A stretch of 64,000 bases of DNA from Catalimonadaceae bacterium JC749 (lineage in GTDB: Bacteria > Bacteroidota > Bacteroidia > Cytophagales > Cyclobacteriaceae). Positions 15,506-25,607 of this stretch are shown here, one piece after another. Position 1 is the stretch's first letter, and every line of letters begins with the position of its first letter. The translations under genes and the position numbers were made by a program. The notes under the pieces are model-generated. The model had not been told where the DNA came from. It saw only the letters and a program-made list of their open reading frames with translations, and searched no databases. Location: the NCBI GenBank assembly GCA_021730635.1, contig JAJNNC010000019.1, forward strand, positions 1 to 64,000, in the 5' to 3' direction.

Positions 15506-15838
15506 ATGAAATCCTATATTTTCCTACTGTTAGCAATTGCTAGCGAGATATTTGCAACAGCATCGCTTAAAAAGGCCGATGGGTTTACGGTGCTTACTCC
15601 GAGTGTTTTGTCGATTCTGGGTTATGCGGCTTCCGCATTTTTCTTATCGACAGCCTTGAAAATAATCCCTATCGGCATCGCCTATTCCATTTGGGCGGGT
15701 TTGGGCATTGTGTTTACGGCAGTTCTTGGTTGGCTTTCCTTCAACCAAAAACTTGATTTTGCCGGCGTATTGGGCATATTACTCATTTTGTGTGGTGTGC
15801 TTTGCGTGAGTTTATTTTCAAAATCAATTACTCTTTAA
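15506..15838 (+). CDS. SMR-family multidrug efflux transporter
   Basis: A protein of 110 residues with four membrane helices. The essential membrane glutamate is at residue 14 (AIASEIFATASLKKADGFT), and the IPIGIAYSIWAGLGIV segment is typical of the EmrE/QacE branch rather than SugE/Gdx. The protein is expected to form a dimeric proton-coupled exporter of cationic drugs or quaternary amines in the inner membrane. It has its own -7 element, so it is not simply read through from the Crp/Fnr gene upstream. Confidence 0.9.
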   Translation: MKSYIFLLLAIASEIFATASLKKADGFTVLTPSVLSILGYAASAFFLSTALKIIPIGIAYSIWAGLGIVFTAVLGWLSFNQKLDFAGVLGILLILCGVLCVSLFSKSITL

Positions 15839-15866
15839 AATTATAAAGTTACTTTTAGTCTCCATA

Positions 15867-15899
15867 GAGCTTGGGTGTTGGCATACCACGCCCAAGCTC
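15867..15899 (+). terminator. Hairpin after the SMR gene
   Basis: GAGCTTGGGTGT and ACGCCCAAGCTC form a 12-bp stem with one G-T pair and a 9-base loop, 28 bp after the stop codon. There is no T run, so termination is only probable. Confidence 0.45.
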
Positions 15900-16015
15900 A
15901 AATTGTGAGGAAGTATGTACAACCTCAAAATATTCAAGTCACGAAGTTGGGTGGACAAAGCCGTTTGCGGATATTTCACAGAGGGGTTTTTCAGTTACAC
16001 TCGTATTCGGGTTGA

Positions 16016-16306
16016 GTACAGGTGTTCACAGAAACTGAATTTTTGAGCTACTCTACAGTCAACTTTGAATTAGGGAAAGGGTTTGGATTGGCAACAGGTG
16101 GTTTTATCACCAATCAAGGTTTCTCGCCTGCGATAGCTCTGAACTATTTCTTTGCAAATGATCTATGGTAGGTAAATCTATTCCCAAGTGTTGAGCTATT
16201 GTATGAGTTTGCAAAGGATTTTTTGAAAGTGAATTACATGTTCTGGGTAAATCAAGAACCCTATTTCAGAGAAGACGTATTGCCTTGCTTTTCGCGAGAG
16301 AATTAA
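16016..16306 (+). pseudogene. Degenerate remnant of a beta-rich (outer-membrane-like) protein
   Basis: A single frame without a start reads VNFELGKGFGLATGGFITNQ and GFSPAIALNYFFANDLW, then a TAG at 16169. It continues in frame as VNLFPSVELLYEFAKDFLKV and NYMFWVNQEPYFREDV to a stop at 16304. The alternating strand-like sequence suggests a barrel or porin fragment. The upstream part is destroyed. Confidence 0.5.
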
Positions 16307-16721
16307 ACCTAAAGTAGGACAATCGCACGACAAGAAAACAACCGCCAACATCAGTGGCTGATTCGCAACTCTGATTTTTGCTCTGACAGATTTCTCTTAT
16401 CTTAACAGGGTTGTGCAACAGGCACCTTGCCTAAGCGCTATGCTTCGGCTAATGGCCTCGCCAGCATCTTTGCGAGCTGATATAGGCAACCTTAAAATAA
16501 CGCTACCAGACAAACTTATCGCTTACGGAAGCGATTTCTCTCAAATGTTTATTGTGCAGACAATTCGTGCTGTCACTTATAGCAAGCTGAAATATTGCTG
16601 ACGAAGACGGAAGCAACGTTAATCCAGTGCTGTCGCTTTTAACCCTATTATTGTCGCATACTCACTGCAAAGGAAAGGGTATTTTTTCCAAAATTTGTAT
16701 GGTAACAAAACGACATGATAC
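16307..16721. other. Intergenic region with a left repeat box and a 20-bp direct repeat
   Basis: CCGCCAAC at 16342-16349 looks like a left box of the cassette repeats, without a clear partner arm. The 20-bp sequence at 16595-16614 recurs at 17738-17757. A short frame at 16413-16601 has no protein features. Confidence 0.4.
16595..16614 (+). repeat. 20-bp direct repeat, left copy
   Basis: TTGCTGACGAAGACGGAAGC matches 17738-17757 at 19 of 20 positions. The two copies flank the alpha/beta hydrolase gene at 16722-17675. Confidence 0.6.
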
Positions 16722-17675
16722 ATGAACAGACATAGGCTAATCAGTTTCTCTTTAGTCATGGTTGTAGGGGTACTGGCCTCCTGCCAATCGGATCCAAAAG
16801 AAGGCCAAAACGCTTCAGCCGGGCAGCATCGCGCTGCCCCACAGGACACAGCTGCCAGCCAACTGATAAAGCCTGCTGAAAGCGGTTATGCAGACGTAAA
16901 CGGGCTTGCCCTGTACTATGAGGTTTACGGCAACGGTCAACCCATCGTCCTGCTGCATGGCTCCTATATGAGTATACCCTTAAATTGGTCGCACATCATA
17001 CCCCTGTTGGCCAAAGACCGGAAAGTAATCGTCACGGAAATGCAAGGCCACGGTCGCACAAGGGATATACCCCGCGAATTAAGTTACGAAGGTATGGCTG
17101 ACGATGTGTCCGGCCTGCTCAAACACCTCAACATAGATAGTGCAGACATTGTAGGATATAGCATGGGAGGGGGAATCGCCTTTCAGGTAGCCATACGCCA
17201 TCCTGAGCAGGTACGCAGGCTCGTGGTATTGTCAGGTACCTATACGCATGACGGATGGTGGCCCGAGGTAGAGTCCAGTTTTGCTACTTTCACTCCAGCT
17301 ATGTTCGAAGGCACACCTATACAAAAACAATACGACAGTCTTGGAAACGATCCGGATCATTTTCCGGAATTTGTCAAAAAGGTGATCAGCATAGACTTAA
17401 AGCCTTATGACTGGTCCAGGGATGTAAAAAACATACAGGCTCCTATATTTATGGCTATTGGTGATGCCGACGGTGTGCGGTATGAGCATGCCCTGGAACT
17501 GTTTCGAGCCAAAGGTGGCGGAAAAATGGGAGATATACACGGGCTGCCCCAATCCCGTCTGGCTATTGTTCCGGGCACCACCCATATTGGGATCATACAG
17601 CGCACGAATTGGCTGATCCCCATGATCACTGATTTCCTGGATTCTGACTTGAATACGGCACCCCCTACATTTTGA
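16722..17675 (+). CDS. Alpha/beta hydrolase lipoprotein
   Basis: A protein of 317 residues. The signal ends in VVGVLASC (lipobox, Cys about 20), followed by a polar linker rich in Q and A. The catalytic domain shows QPIVLLHGSYMSIPLNWSHI, MQGHGRTRD, the nucleophile elbow VGYSMGGGIA, the acid-region AIGDADGVRYEHA and the histidine segment VPGTTHIGIIQRTNW. It is visibly more GC-rich than the first 16 kb, and the gene is enclosed by two copies of a 20-bp direct repeat. This suggests it arrived as a unit. It is close in type to proline iminopeptidase or haloperoxidase-like hydrolases; the substrate is unknown. Confidence 0.87.
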   Translation: MNRHRLISFSLVMVVGVLASCQSDPKEGQNASAGQHRAAPQDTAASQLIKPAESGYADVNGLALYYEVYGNGQPIVLLHGSYMSIPLNWSHIIPLLAKDRKVIVTEMQGHGRTRDIPRELSYEGMADDVSGLLKHLNIDSADIVGYSMGGGIAFQVAIRHPEQVRRLVVLSGTYTHDGWWPEVESSFATFTPAMFEGTPIQKQYDSLGNDPDHFPEFVKKVISIDLKPYDWSRDVKNIQAPIFMAIGDADGVRYEHALELFRAKGGGKMGDIHGLPQSRLAIVPGTTHIGIIQRTNWLIPMITDFLDSDLNTAPPTF

Positions 17676-18061
17676 TGATCATACTGTAGGCGACCAGGAA
17701 AAGAAGTGGTAGACAACCGTCTTTTACCCATTGTTCTTTGCTGACGAAGACAGAAGCCACTTGCATCCGGAATCATAATGCCAGATAAAGCATTCTGCTG
17801 CTGACACGTTTGGCCATTCAATGTTGTCTTTTACGGACATAAAGCTAAATGACAGGTTCGTTTTTTTTCCAGACAAAAACAAAACGGATTCATTACTATG
17901 TTACTACATTAGTAGCTTATTACTTTGGAAGTCACTTGATGGTGGTTGATTCTCCATCAGTGGATGAATCATAAGACCAAACAATCAACTCAGTCATAGC
18001 AGAAAGTAAAGTGGCTTACATGGCTGCAGCTTTTAGCCTAATCGTAATGCATCAGTAAAAA
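17676..18061. other. Intergenic region carrying the right direct repeat
   Basis: It contains the second copy of the 20-bp repeat at 17738-17757. The remaining 300 bp before the next Crp/Fnr gene show no gene and no clear promoter box. Confidence 0.4.
17738..17757 (+). repeat. 20-bp direct repeat, right copy
   Basis: TTGCTGACGAAGACAGAAGC, one base different from 16595-16614. Confidence 0.6.
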
Positions 18062-18676
18062 ATGAACTTTAGCAAGGAAACAGGGTTATCAAACTTCAGG
18101 TCATATCTTCAAACAAAGGCTCAGGTAACAGATGAACAATTTGCTGTACTGGCAGAGAAACTTAAGGTTGAGCAAATTCAGAAAGGAAACGTATTGCTCC
18201 GCCAGGGTGAAGTATGTAAACATTCATTTTTTGTTGAAAAAGGACTGTTGCGCTCTTTCACTATTGACAATACCGGAAAAGAACATATCATTCAATTCGC
18301 CTCAGAGCACTGGTTTATCACAGACCGAAGCAGTACTTTTTTCCATGAACCCTCCGACTTATACATTGATGCAATAGAAGATTCCTGCATTGTTTTTTTA
18401 GACCAGGACTTTATCAATCTTGCCTCTGACATCAGTACCTCGTTCAGACAATACAATGAAAAACTATTGCAAAATCATATCCGGCATCTTCAAAAAAGGA
18501 TTAACCTTTTACTGGGAGCAACCGCAGAGCAGCGTTACCTGGATTTCATAAAACTTTATCCTGATTTAACCTTACGGGTACCACAATGGATGATTGCTTC
18601 CTATTTGGGCGTTACGCCCGAAAGTTTAAGTCGTGTTAGAAAAGAACTTGCGAGAAAAAATTTTAAATCAATCTGA
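18062..18676 (+). CDS. Crp/Fnr-family transcriptional regulator
   Basis: A protein of 204 residues: roll with IQKGNVLLRQGEVCKHSFFV, LLRSFTIDNTGKEHIIQFA and LYIDAIEDSCIVFLDQDF; HTH with LRVPQWMIASYLGVTPESLS and RVRKELARK. It is the fifth Crp-like gene and lies 80 bp before the pirin gene, which has its own -7 element. It is the likely regulator of pirin. ATG at 18062, preceded by an A-rich stretch. Confidence 0.88.
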   Translation: MNFSKETGLSNFRSYLQTKAQVTDEQFAVLAEKLKVEQIQKGNVLLRQGEVCKHSFFVEKGLLRSFTIDNTGKEHIIQFASEHWFITDRSSTFFHEPSDLYIDAIEDSCIVFLDQDFINLASDISTSFRQYNEKLLQNHIRHLQKRINLLLGATAEQRYLDFIKLYPDLTLRVPQWMIASYLGVTPESLSRVRKELARKNFKSI

Positions 18677-18722
18677 TTTTCATTTCTTATCATACATCAA
18701 TGCACAGGAATATTGAGGGCTG

Positions 18723-18730
18723 TAATTTTG
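18723..18730 (+). promoter_or_regulatory. -7 promoter element of the pirin gene
   Basis: TAATTTTG fits TAnnTTTG, 26 bp before the pirin ATG. Confidence 0.55.
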
Positions 18731-18756
18731 TACTGTAATTCAAAACAAATAAGATT

Positions 18757-19635
18757 ATGGCAACAAAAAACATAGAAATCGTAGTAGCACCCCCCGCACC
18801 TCATATGGTAGGTGATGGATTTAGGGTTCACAATTTTATACCGAGTGGATATCACCTGGATATGCAACGAATGAATCCATTTATCATGATGGATTATAAT
18901 TCAAAGTACTACTTTCCTCCCACGAATAACCCAAGAGGGGTCAGTGTGCATCCTCACAGAGGTTTTGAAACGGTAACCATTGCCTACAAAGGCAAAGTGG
19001 CTCATCATGATAGCGCCGGAAACAGTGGGGTGATCGGAGAGGGAGATGTGCAATGGATGACGGCTGCCTCAGGTATTTTGCATAAAGAATACCACGAAGA
19101 AGGATTCAGCAAAACAGGAGGAGAATTCCAGATGGTACAACTCTGGGTAAACCTGCCTGCAAAAGACAAAATATCCAAGCCAAAATACCAGGGAATTACC
19201 CATCAGGAAATTAATACATTTCAACTTCCTGACAATGGGGGATTGGTTGAAGTCATCGCAGGCCAATACAAAGACGTGAAAGGGACAGCCTCTACCTTTA
19301 CGCCTATTCATTTACAAAACGCAAGGTTAAACAAAGGGGGAATAGCAGATTTCTCTTTTCCTGGCAATTACAGTACAGCCTTGTTGGTAGTGGAGGGGAG
19401 TATTAAAGTGAACAACACGGAAACAGTAGCCTCTGACCATTTTGTGTTGTTTCAAAATGACGGAGAGTCATTTGTGATAGAAGCCTTAGAAAACGCTATT
19501 GTGTTAGTATTAAGTGGAGAGCCCATCAATGAACCGATAGCAGCACATGGGCCATTTGTGATGAACTCCAGAGCCGAGTTAATGCAGGCGTTTGAAGATT
19601 TTAATACAGGGAAATTTGGATACCTGGATGAGTAA
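18757..19635 (+). CDS. Pirin family protein
   Basis: A protein of 292 residues, a bicupin. The N-terminal cupin holds the pirin metal site: MDYNSKYYFPP, GVSVHPHRGFETVTIAYKGK (His-x-His), HHDSAGNSGVIGEGDVQWMT and AASGILHKEYHEE (His and Glu). Then comes QLWVNLPAKDK and a C-terminal cupin ending in LVLSGEPINEPIAAHGPFVM. Bacterial pirins are iron proteins, and some act as quercetinases. Pirin genes are commonly paired with local regulators, and here a Crp/Fnr gene precedes it. Complete. Confidence 0.93.
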   Translation: MATKNIEIVVAPPAPHMVGDGFRVHNFIPSGYHLDMQRMNPFIMMDYNSKYYFPPTNNPRGVSVHPHRGFETVTIAYKGKVAHHDSAGNSGVIGEGDVQWMTAASGILHKEYHEEGFSKTGGEFQMVQLWVNLPAKDKISKPKYQGITHQEINTFQLPDNGGLVEVIAGQYKDVKGTASTFTPIHLQNARLNKGGIADFSFPGNYSTALLVVEGSIKVNNTETVASDHFVLFQNDGESFVIEALENAIVLVLSGEPINEPIAAHGPFVMNSRAELMQAFEDFNTGKFGYLDE

Positions 19636-19654
19636 AATGAGCCCTGGTGCAAGG

Positions 19655-19790
19655 GCATAACATTGGTCTAGGCGTAAGCTGGGGTAAAGTGGTAGAGAAT
19701 ACTTTTCTGCCACTTCCTGCCTTTCTTATCAATAGACAGGTAATGAGTCTGTAACTCCAGCTTTCGCTTATACCAGGTAGTGAGCAGCAA
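19655..19790. repeat. Cassette-type palindromic repeat, degenerate last copy
   Basis: The 18-bp arms listed for the surrounding intergenic region match at 15 of 18. The left box is only CATAAC and no good right box is seen. It marks the right limit of the island. Confidence 0.45.
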
Positions 19791-20021
19791 ACCTAAAGAA
19801 CAAAAACCAGGCACTTAGACTCCAAAGCCATTACCCTTCAAAGCTAACCCCATGTCATTCCATCGCTAAGAGGATCCCTCTCCTGGCATGGAAAAATCCT
19901 TTCATCGCTGGCGGTCATTGGAAACAACTTACCGTCCCTTGGTAGCATTCAGAAAAAATCATACTGACAATTCTTAAAAATTTTTTACCAAAAACAGTTG
20001 GACAAATTGTTTATTTCCTTT

Positions 20022-20056
20022 TATCTTTGTGGCTAAGATATTTAGTCGCTAAGATA
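20022..20056 (+). promoter_or_regulatory. Promoter and MarR-type operator
   Basis: A TATCTTTG -7 element (20022-20029) is followed by GCTAAGATA twice (20032-20040 and 20048-20056, 16-bp period). TTAG-TCG-CTAA between them is an inverted repeat. This sits where a repressor would block initiation, as expected for an autoregulated MarR gene. Confidence 0.55.
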
Positions 20057-20059
20057 AAA

Positions 20060-20518
20060 ATGAATGATAACGTACTCAAACAAATAAGAACACTGAGCCA
20101 ACAATATACCTACTCCTCTATTCAGATGCATGAAGCTGTTGCCCGGAAGGCGGGGCTTCCCGGGACTGACCATAAATACTTAGGGTTTTTTATACAAAAA
20201 GGCCCCATGACAGCGGGCGAGCTTTCCGGTTTAACGGGTCTGACAACAGGTGCAGTCACTGGCTTGATTGACAGGTTTGAAAAGAAAAAACTTGTAAAAA
20301 GAGTATTTGCTTCAGACGACAGGCGGAAGGTTATCATTGTGCCAGACACTGAAAAAATTATGGCTCTCTTAGAGCCTCTATACAGAGACTACCGTACCCA
20401 GTCGGAACAACTGCTGGCCACATTTTCTAGTGAAGAGATCAAAACGATTGAAACCTACTTTTCAAAAGCAATCGGAATAATGAATGAAATCACAGGTAAT
20501 CTAAACCATAAAGCTTGA
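20060..20518 (+). CDS. MarR-family transcriptional regulator
   Basis: About 152 residues from the ATG at 20060 (MNDNVLKQIRTLSQQY). The winged helix contains KYLGFFIQKGPMTAGELSGL, TGLTTGAVTGLIDRFEKKKL and the wing VKRVFASDDRRKVIIV. Such proteins repress their own operon and release on binding phenolic or drug ligands. The stop codon is 8 bp before the next ATG, and the operon continues to the rifampicin-phosphotransferase-like gene. That makes a drug-sensing role plausible. Confidence 0.9.
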   Translation: MNDNVLKQIRTLSQQYTYSSIQMHEAVARKAGLPGTDHKYLGFFIQKGPMTAGELSGLTGLTTGAVTGLIDRFEKKKLVKRVFASDDRRKVIIVPDTEKIMALLEPLYRDYRTQSEQLLATFSSEEIKTIETYFSKAIGIMNEITGNLNHKA

Positions 20519-20526
20519 CAAAAAGC

Positions 20527-20997
20527 ATGAAAAACATAGCACAGAAAGCGGCCATACCCAACCCCCTGCTGGAACCCTTTGCCGTCTTGATAGGAGAATG
20601 GGAAACAGTAGGATATCATCCCTACCTTCCAGGCAAGGTACTTCACGGACGCACTTCATTTAGCTGGATGGAAGAAGGTGCTTTTTTGATGATGCGTTCA
20701 GAAAATGAGGAAGGGAATCTTCCCAGTGGCATAGCCATCTTTGGCAGTGATGATGCTGTCGGTGAACTTTTTATGCTATACTTTGATGAGCGGAAGGTTT
20801 CAAGAAAGTATGAAGTTTCATTGCAGGACAAGGTCTTTAAGTGGTGGAGAAATGATCCTGCTTTTTCCCAACGATTTACCTGCCTCATCAACGACCTTGA
20901 TGGTACCATGATTGGCAAAGGTGAGATGTGCAAAGACGGTACAAGCTGGGAGAAAGATTTGGAACTCACTTACAGACGTGTTAGTAAAACGGCTTAA
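20527..20997 (+). CDS. Small lipocalin-like protein (DUF1579/nitrobindin-like)
   Basis: About 156 residues from the ATG at 20527 (MKNIAQKAAIPNPLLEPF). The core FAVLIGEWETVGYHPYLPG, a repeated pattern of strands (TSFSWMEEGAFLMMRSE, ELFMLYFDERKVSRKYEV) and the final KDLELTYRRVSK suggest a ten-strand calycin-type barrel as in DUF1579 or nitrobindin relatives. No heme histidine is evident. It lies between MarR and the rph-like gene in the same operon, so it may bind the same small molecule. The function is not known. Confidence 0.7.
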   Translation: MKNIAQKAAIPNPLLEPFAVLIGEWETVGYHPYLPGKVLHGRTSFSWMEEGAFLMMRSENEEGNLPSGIAIFGSDDAVGELFMLYFDERKVSRKYEVSLQDKVFKWWRNDPAFSQRFTCLINDLDGTMIGKGEMCKDGTSWEKDLELTYRRVSKTA

Positions 20998-21000
20998 TAA

Positions 21001-23748
<2,748 letters not shown>

Positions 23749-23758
23749 AGGCAGCAAA

Positions 23759-24163
23759 ATGAATAAACGCTCCAAAACATTCTACGAACAGGAAGTAGAG
23801 CGCATAGCGAGAGAGTATGGCCTACCGGAATATCATTATGCATACATAAGGCAGTCTAAAGCCTTTATGGAGAAATATCATGGTAACAAAATCCAGTTGG
23901 ATGAGATGGCATCCGCTGCCTTTATGTCTCGCTTCCACTATATCCGGATATTTCAGCAAATCTATGGAATGACCCCAAGACAATACCTCAGGAATTTACG
24001 TATAGAAAAGGCCAAAGAATTACTCAAAAAAGGTCTTTCCGTTACTCATGTTTGTGTTGAGGTAGGGTATGAGAGTCTACCCACATTCTCGAGAGTATTC
24101 AAGCGAGGTACGGGTTACTCGCCCAAAGCCTATCAGGAACTAAACATTAGCAATCTGGAATAA
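23759..24163 (+). CDS. Small AraC-family regulator (HTH domain only)
   Basis: A protein of 134 residues, essentially an AraC DNA-binding domain with a short N-terminal extension: IQLDEMASAAFMSRFHYIRI, YGMTPRQYLRNLRIEKAKEL, VCVEVGYESLPTFSRVFKRG. A separate sensor domain is absent. The gene starts 10 bp after the rph-like stop, so it is in the same operon. The VOC gene follows after 51 bp. AraC HTH plus VOC pairs are common in Bacteroidota; the VOC protein may be its target. Confidence 0.9.
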   Translation: MNKRSKTFYEQEVERIAREYGLPEYHYAYIRQSKAFMEKYHGNKIQLDEMASAAFMSRFHYIRIFQQIYGMTPRQYLRNLRIEKAKELLKKGLSVTHVCVEVGYESLPTFSRVFKRGTGYSPKAYQELNISNLE

Positions 24164-24214
24164 GTACCAGGAAGGACAAATGCTGATCTTCGTATAGAAC
24201 AAAATATATCAAAG

Positions 24215-24604
24215 ATGATCAGAATATATGTCACAAGCGTACCTGTACTGGATCAGGATAAAGCCTTAAAGTTCTACACTGAGAAGCTGGGATTCATTAA
24301 GAAAACTGAGGTGCCGGTCGGTGAGTATAAATGGCTGACGGTTGTTTCTCCAAATGAACAAAATGGGGTAGAACTTCTCCTTGAACCTATAGCATTTGAA
24401 CCGGCAAAGGAATATCAGATCGCACTAAAAGATGCCGGTATTCCGTGGACATCCTTTATGGTAGATGATCTGAAAAAAGAATATGAAAGGTTGATAGGGC
24501 TTGGCGTTCAGTTTAGCATGGAGCCTAAAGAAGTAGGGCCAACCATGATAGCAGTATTGGATGATACTTGCGGAAATAATATTCAATTGCTTGAAATGTT
24601 GTGA
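24215..24604 (+). CDS. VOC-family protein (glyoxalase/bleomycin-resistance-like)
   Basis: A protein of 129 residues with two beta-alpha-beta-beta-beta modules: IYVTSVPVLDQDKALKFYTE, KLGFIKKTEVPVGEYKWLTV, ELLLEP, then SFMVDDLKKEYERL and VLDDTCGNNIQLLEML. The usual metal ligands are only partly visible (Glu in LLLEP and QLLE). The reaction is unknown. It is last in the MarR-rph operon, so it may also serve in detoxification or drug binding. Confidence 0.88.
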   Translation: MIRIYVTSVPVLDQDKALKFYTEKLGFIKKTEVPVGEYKWLTVVSPNEQNGVELLLEPIAFEPAKEYQIALKDAGIPWTSFMVDDLKKEYERLIGLGVQFSMEPKEVGPTMIAVLDDTCGNNIQLLEML

Positions 24605-24871
24605 TAAGGATAAAGTTAAAGATTTGTCAAGTTCATAAGGAAAGGTATTGATGACTTGGCTAGGCTTTAAGATCATTTTGTTGCAGACTCAAATGTCCGC
24701 CTAGCAGCTGGATAGGTGATAGAGGTGAACCATTACATGAATGGACAAGGAGTTCTGATTCACGAAACCAACAAATCATAGCATCCTGGGCGAACTCAGT
24801 GGCGATTATTGTCGGTCGAACTACCTGACCTTTCTGTATCCTATCACTGCATAGCATTTCAGAGAGCATAG

Positions 24872-25066
24872 CCTGATGCTACTCAGTCTTCGACAGATGA
24901 GATCACTGTTGGAGATACCCTCATTGTAGAAAATATCCATTTCAAGTTTGATAGCTATCAACTCGAGCAGACTTCTTTCTTTGAGCTTGAAGGTATGGAA
25001 ACAGCTGTCCTCTGCTCCATCACACCTCAGGTTCAGGGCTCAACAGAAGAGTTGAAATCACCTTAA
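24872..25066 (+). pseudogene. Remnant of an OmpA-family protein
   Basis: The frame has no start codon. It includes EITVGDTLIVENIHFKFDSY and QLEQTSFFELEGME, which resemble the beginning of an OmpA-like peptidoglycan-binding domain (GDTLxLxNIxFxFDxxxL). It breaks off after about 40 residues, so only the first strand and helix survive. Confidence 0.5.
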
Positions 25067-25204
25067 CGCCTTGAGCGAATCATGCGCTTCGGAAAAGACA
25101 CAGCTTTTGGCTGTCAGCCCCTCTTAAAGGTTATTGAAACTGATGGACAAAACTAGTACTTTAGTAGTTATACCACATAAGTTTTAATAAAGTGTATAAA
25201 TAAA

Positions 25205-25370
25205 AGTGCGAAGGCCCGAGCAAAATCGTGGCCCCAACGGAGTTGAGGGTGTGATGGCTATGTGGGAGGAATGATATTTTGCTGCGGAGTGCAGCTCCAA
25301 GATTTTTGGCGGTCCGCCGTGCGGAGACTTTTCATCGATCGCCAGGCGACCCTGTGGAAAAGTCTCAATA
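25205..25370. ncRNA. Hairpin-rich noncoding locus, possible structured RNA
   Basis: Five perfect inverted repeats occur in 166 bp. AGCAAAAT (25219) pairs with ATTTTGCT (25276). GGAG (25286) pairs with CTCC (25295). GGCGG-T-CCGCC is at 25308-25318. GAGACTTTTC (25324-25333) pairs with GAAAAGTCTC (25357-25366). TCGCC-A-GGCGA (25339-25349) is nested in that last stem. The region is GC-rich between AT-rich flanks and has no open frame. It could be a structured RNA, a transposon end, or a terminator cluster. Confidence 0.35.
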
Positions 25371-25607
25371 AAAATTAGAAAACATGCTATTTTATAGTTC
25401 TTGATTTGTCATAAAATCAGCAATTTTCTATAAACTAGGTTATGCATTACTGTTTGACCTATCTGATATTAGAAGCTGAAAGTCTGCAGGCATGTGTCCT
25501 ATCTGAACCGTCAGTGGCAACCTGTCACAAATTCCAAACAGATAAGCTGTGCCTTGAGAGAAATCTAGCGTTTATATACCGATTGTTTACTACCATTATA
25601 CCATGCA

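Larger units (their letters stand above)
19636..20059. other. Intergenic region with a degenerate cassette repeat and a hairpin
   Basis: The arms GGTCTAGGCGTAAGCTGG (19665-19682) and CCAGCTTTCGCTTATACC (19757-19774) pair at 15 of 18 positions. Between them AAGTGG (about 19696) and CCACTT (about 19716) form a terminator-like hairpin for pirin. GCTGGCGGTCATT near 19908 resembles the first bases of the window. Confidence 0.5.
24605..25607. other. 1-kb region without an intact gene
   Basis: It holds a decayed OmpA-like fragment (24872-25066), then a GC-rich hairpin-dense stretch (25205-25370), then an AT-rich tail. Other frames are short and without motifs. Confidence 0.6.

Noticed and set aside
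16413..16601. 62-codon ORF in the gap before the alpha/beta hydrolase gene
   Set aside because: Low-quality composition, no motif, and it overlaps repeat-like sequence.
1..19790. A classical integron
   Set aside because: There is no intI gene, no attI, and the boxes GTTGGCGG/CCGCTAAC do not match the standard integron cores. The likeness is in layout only.
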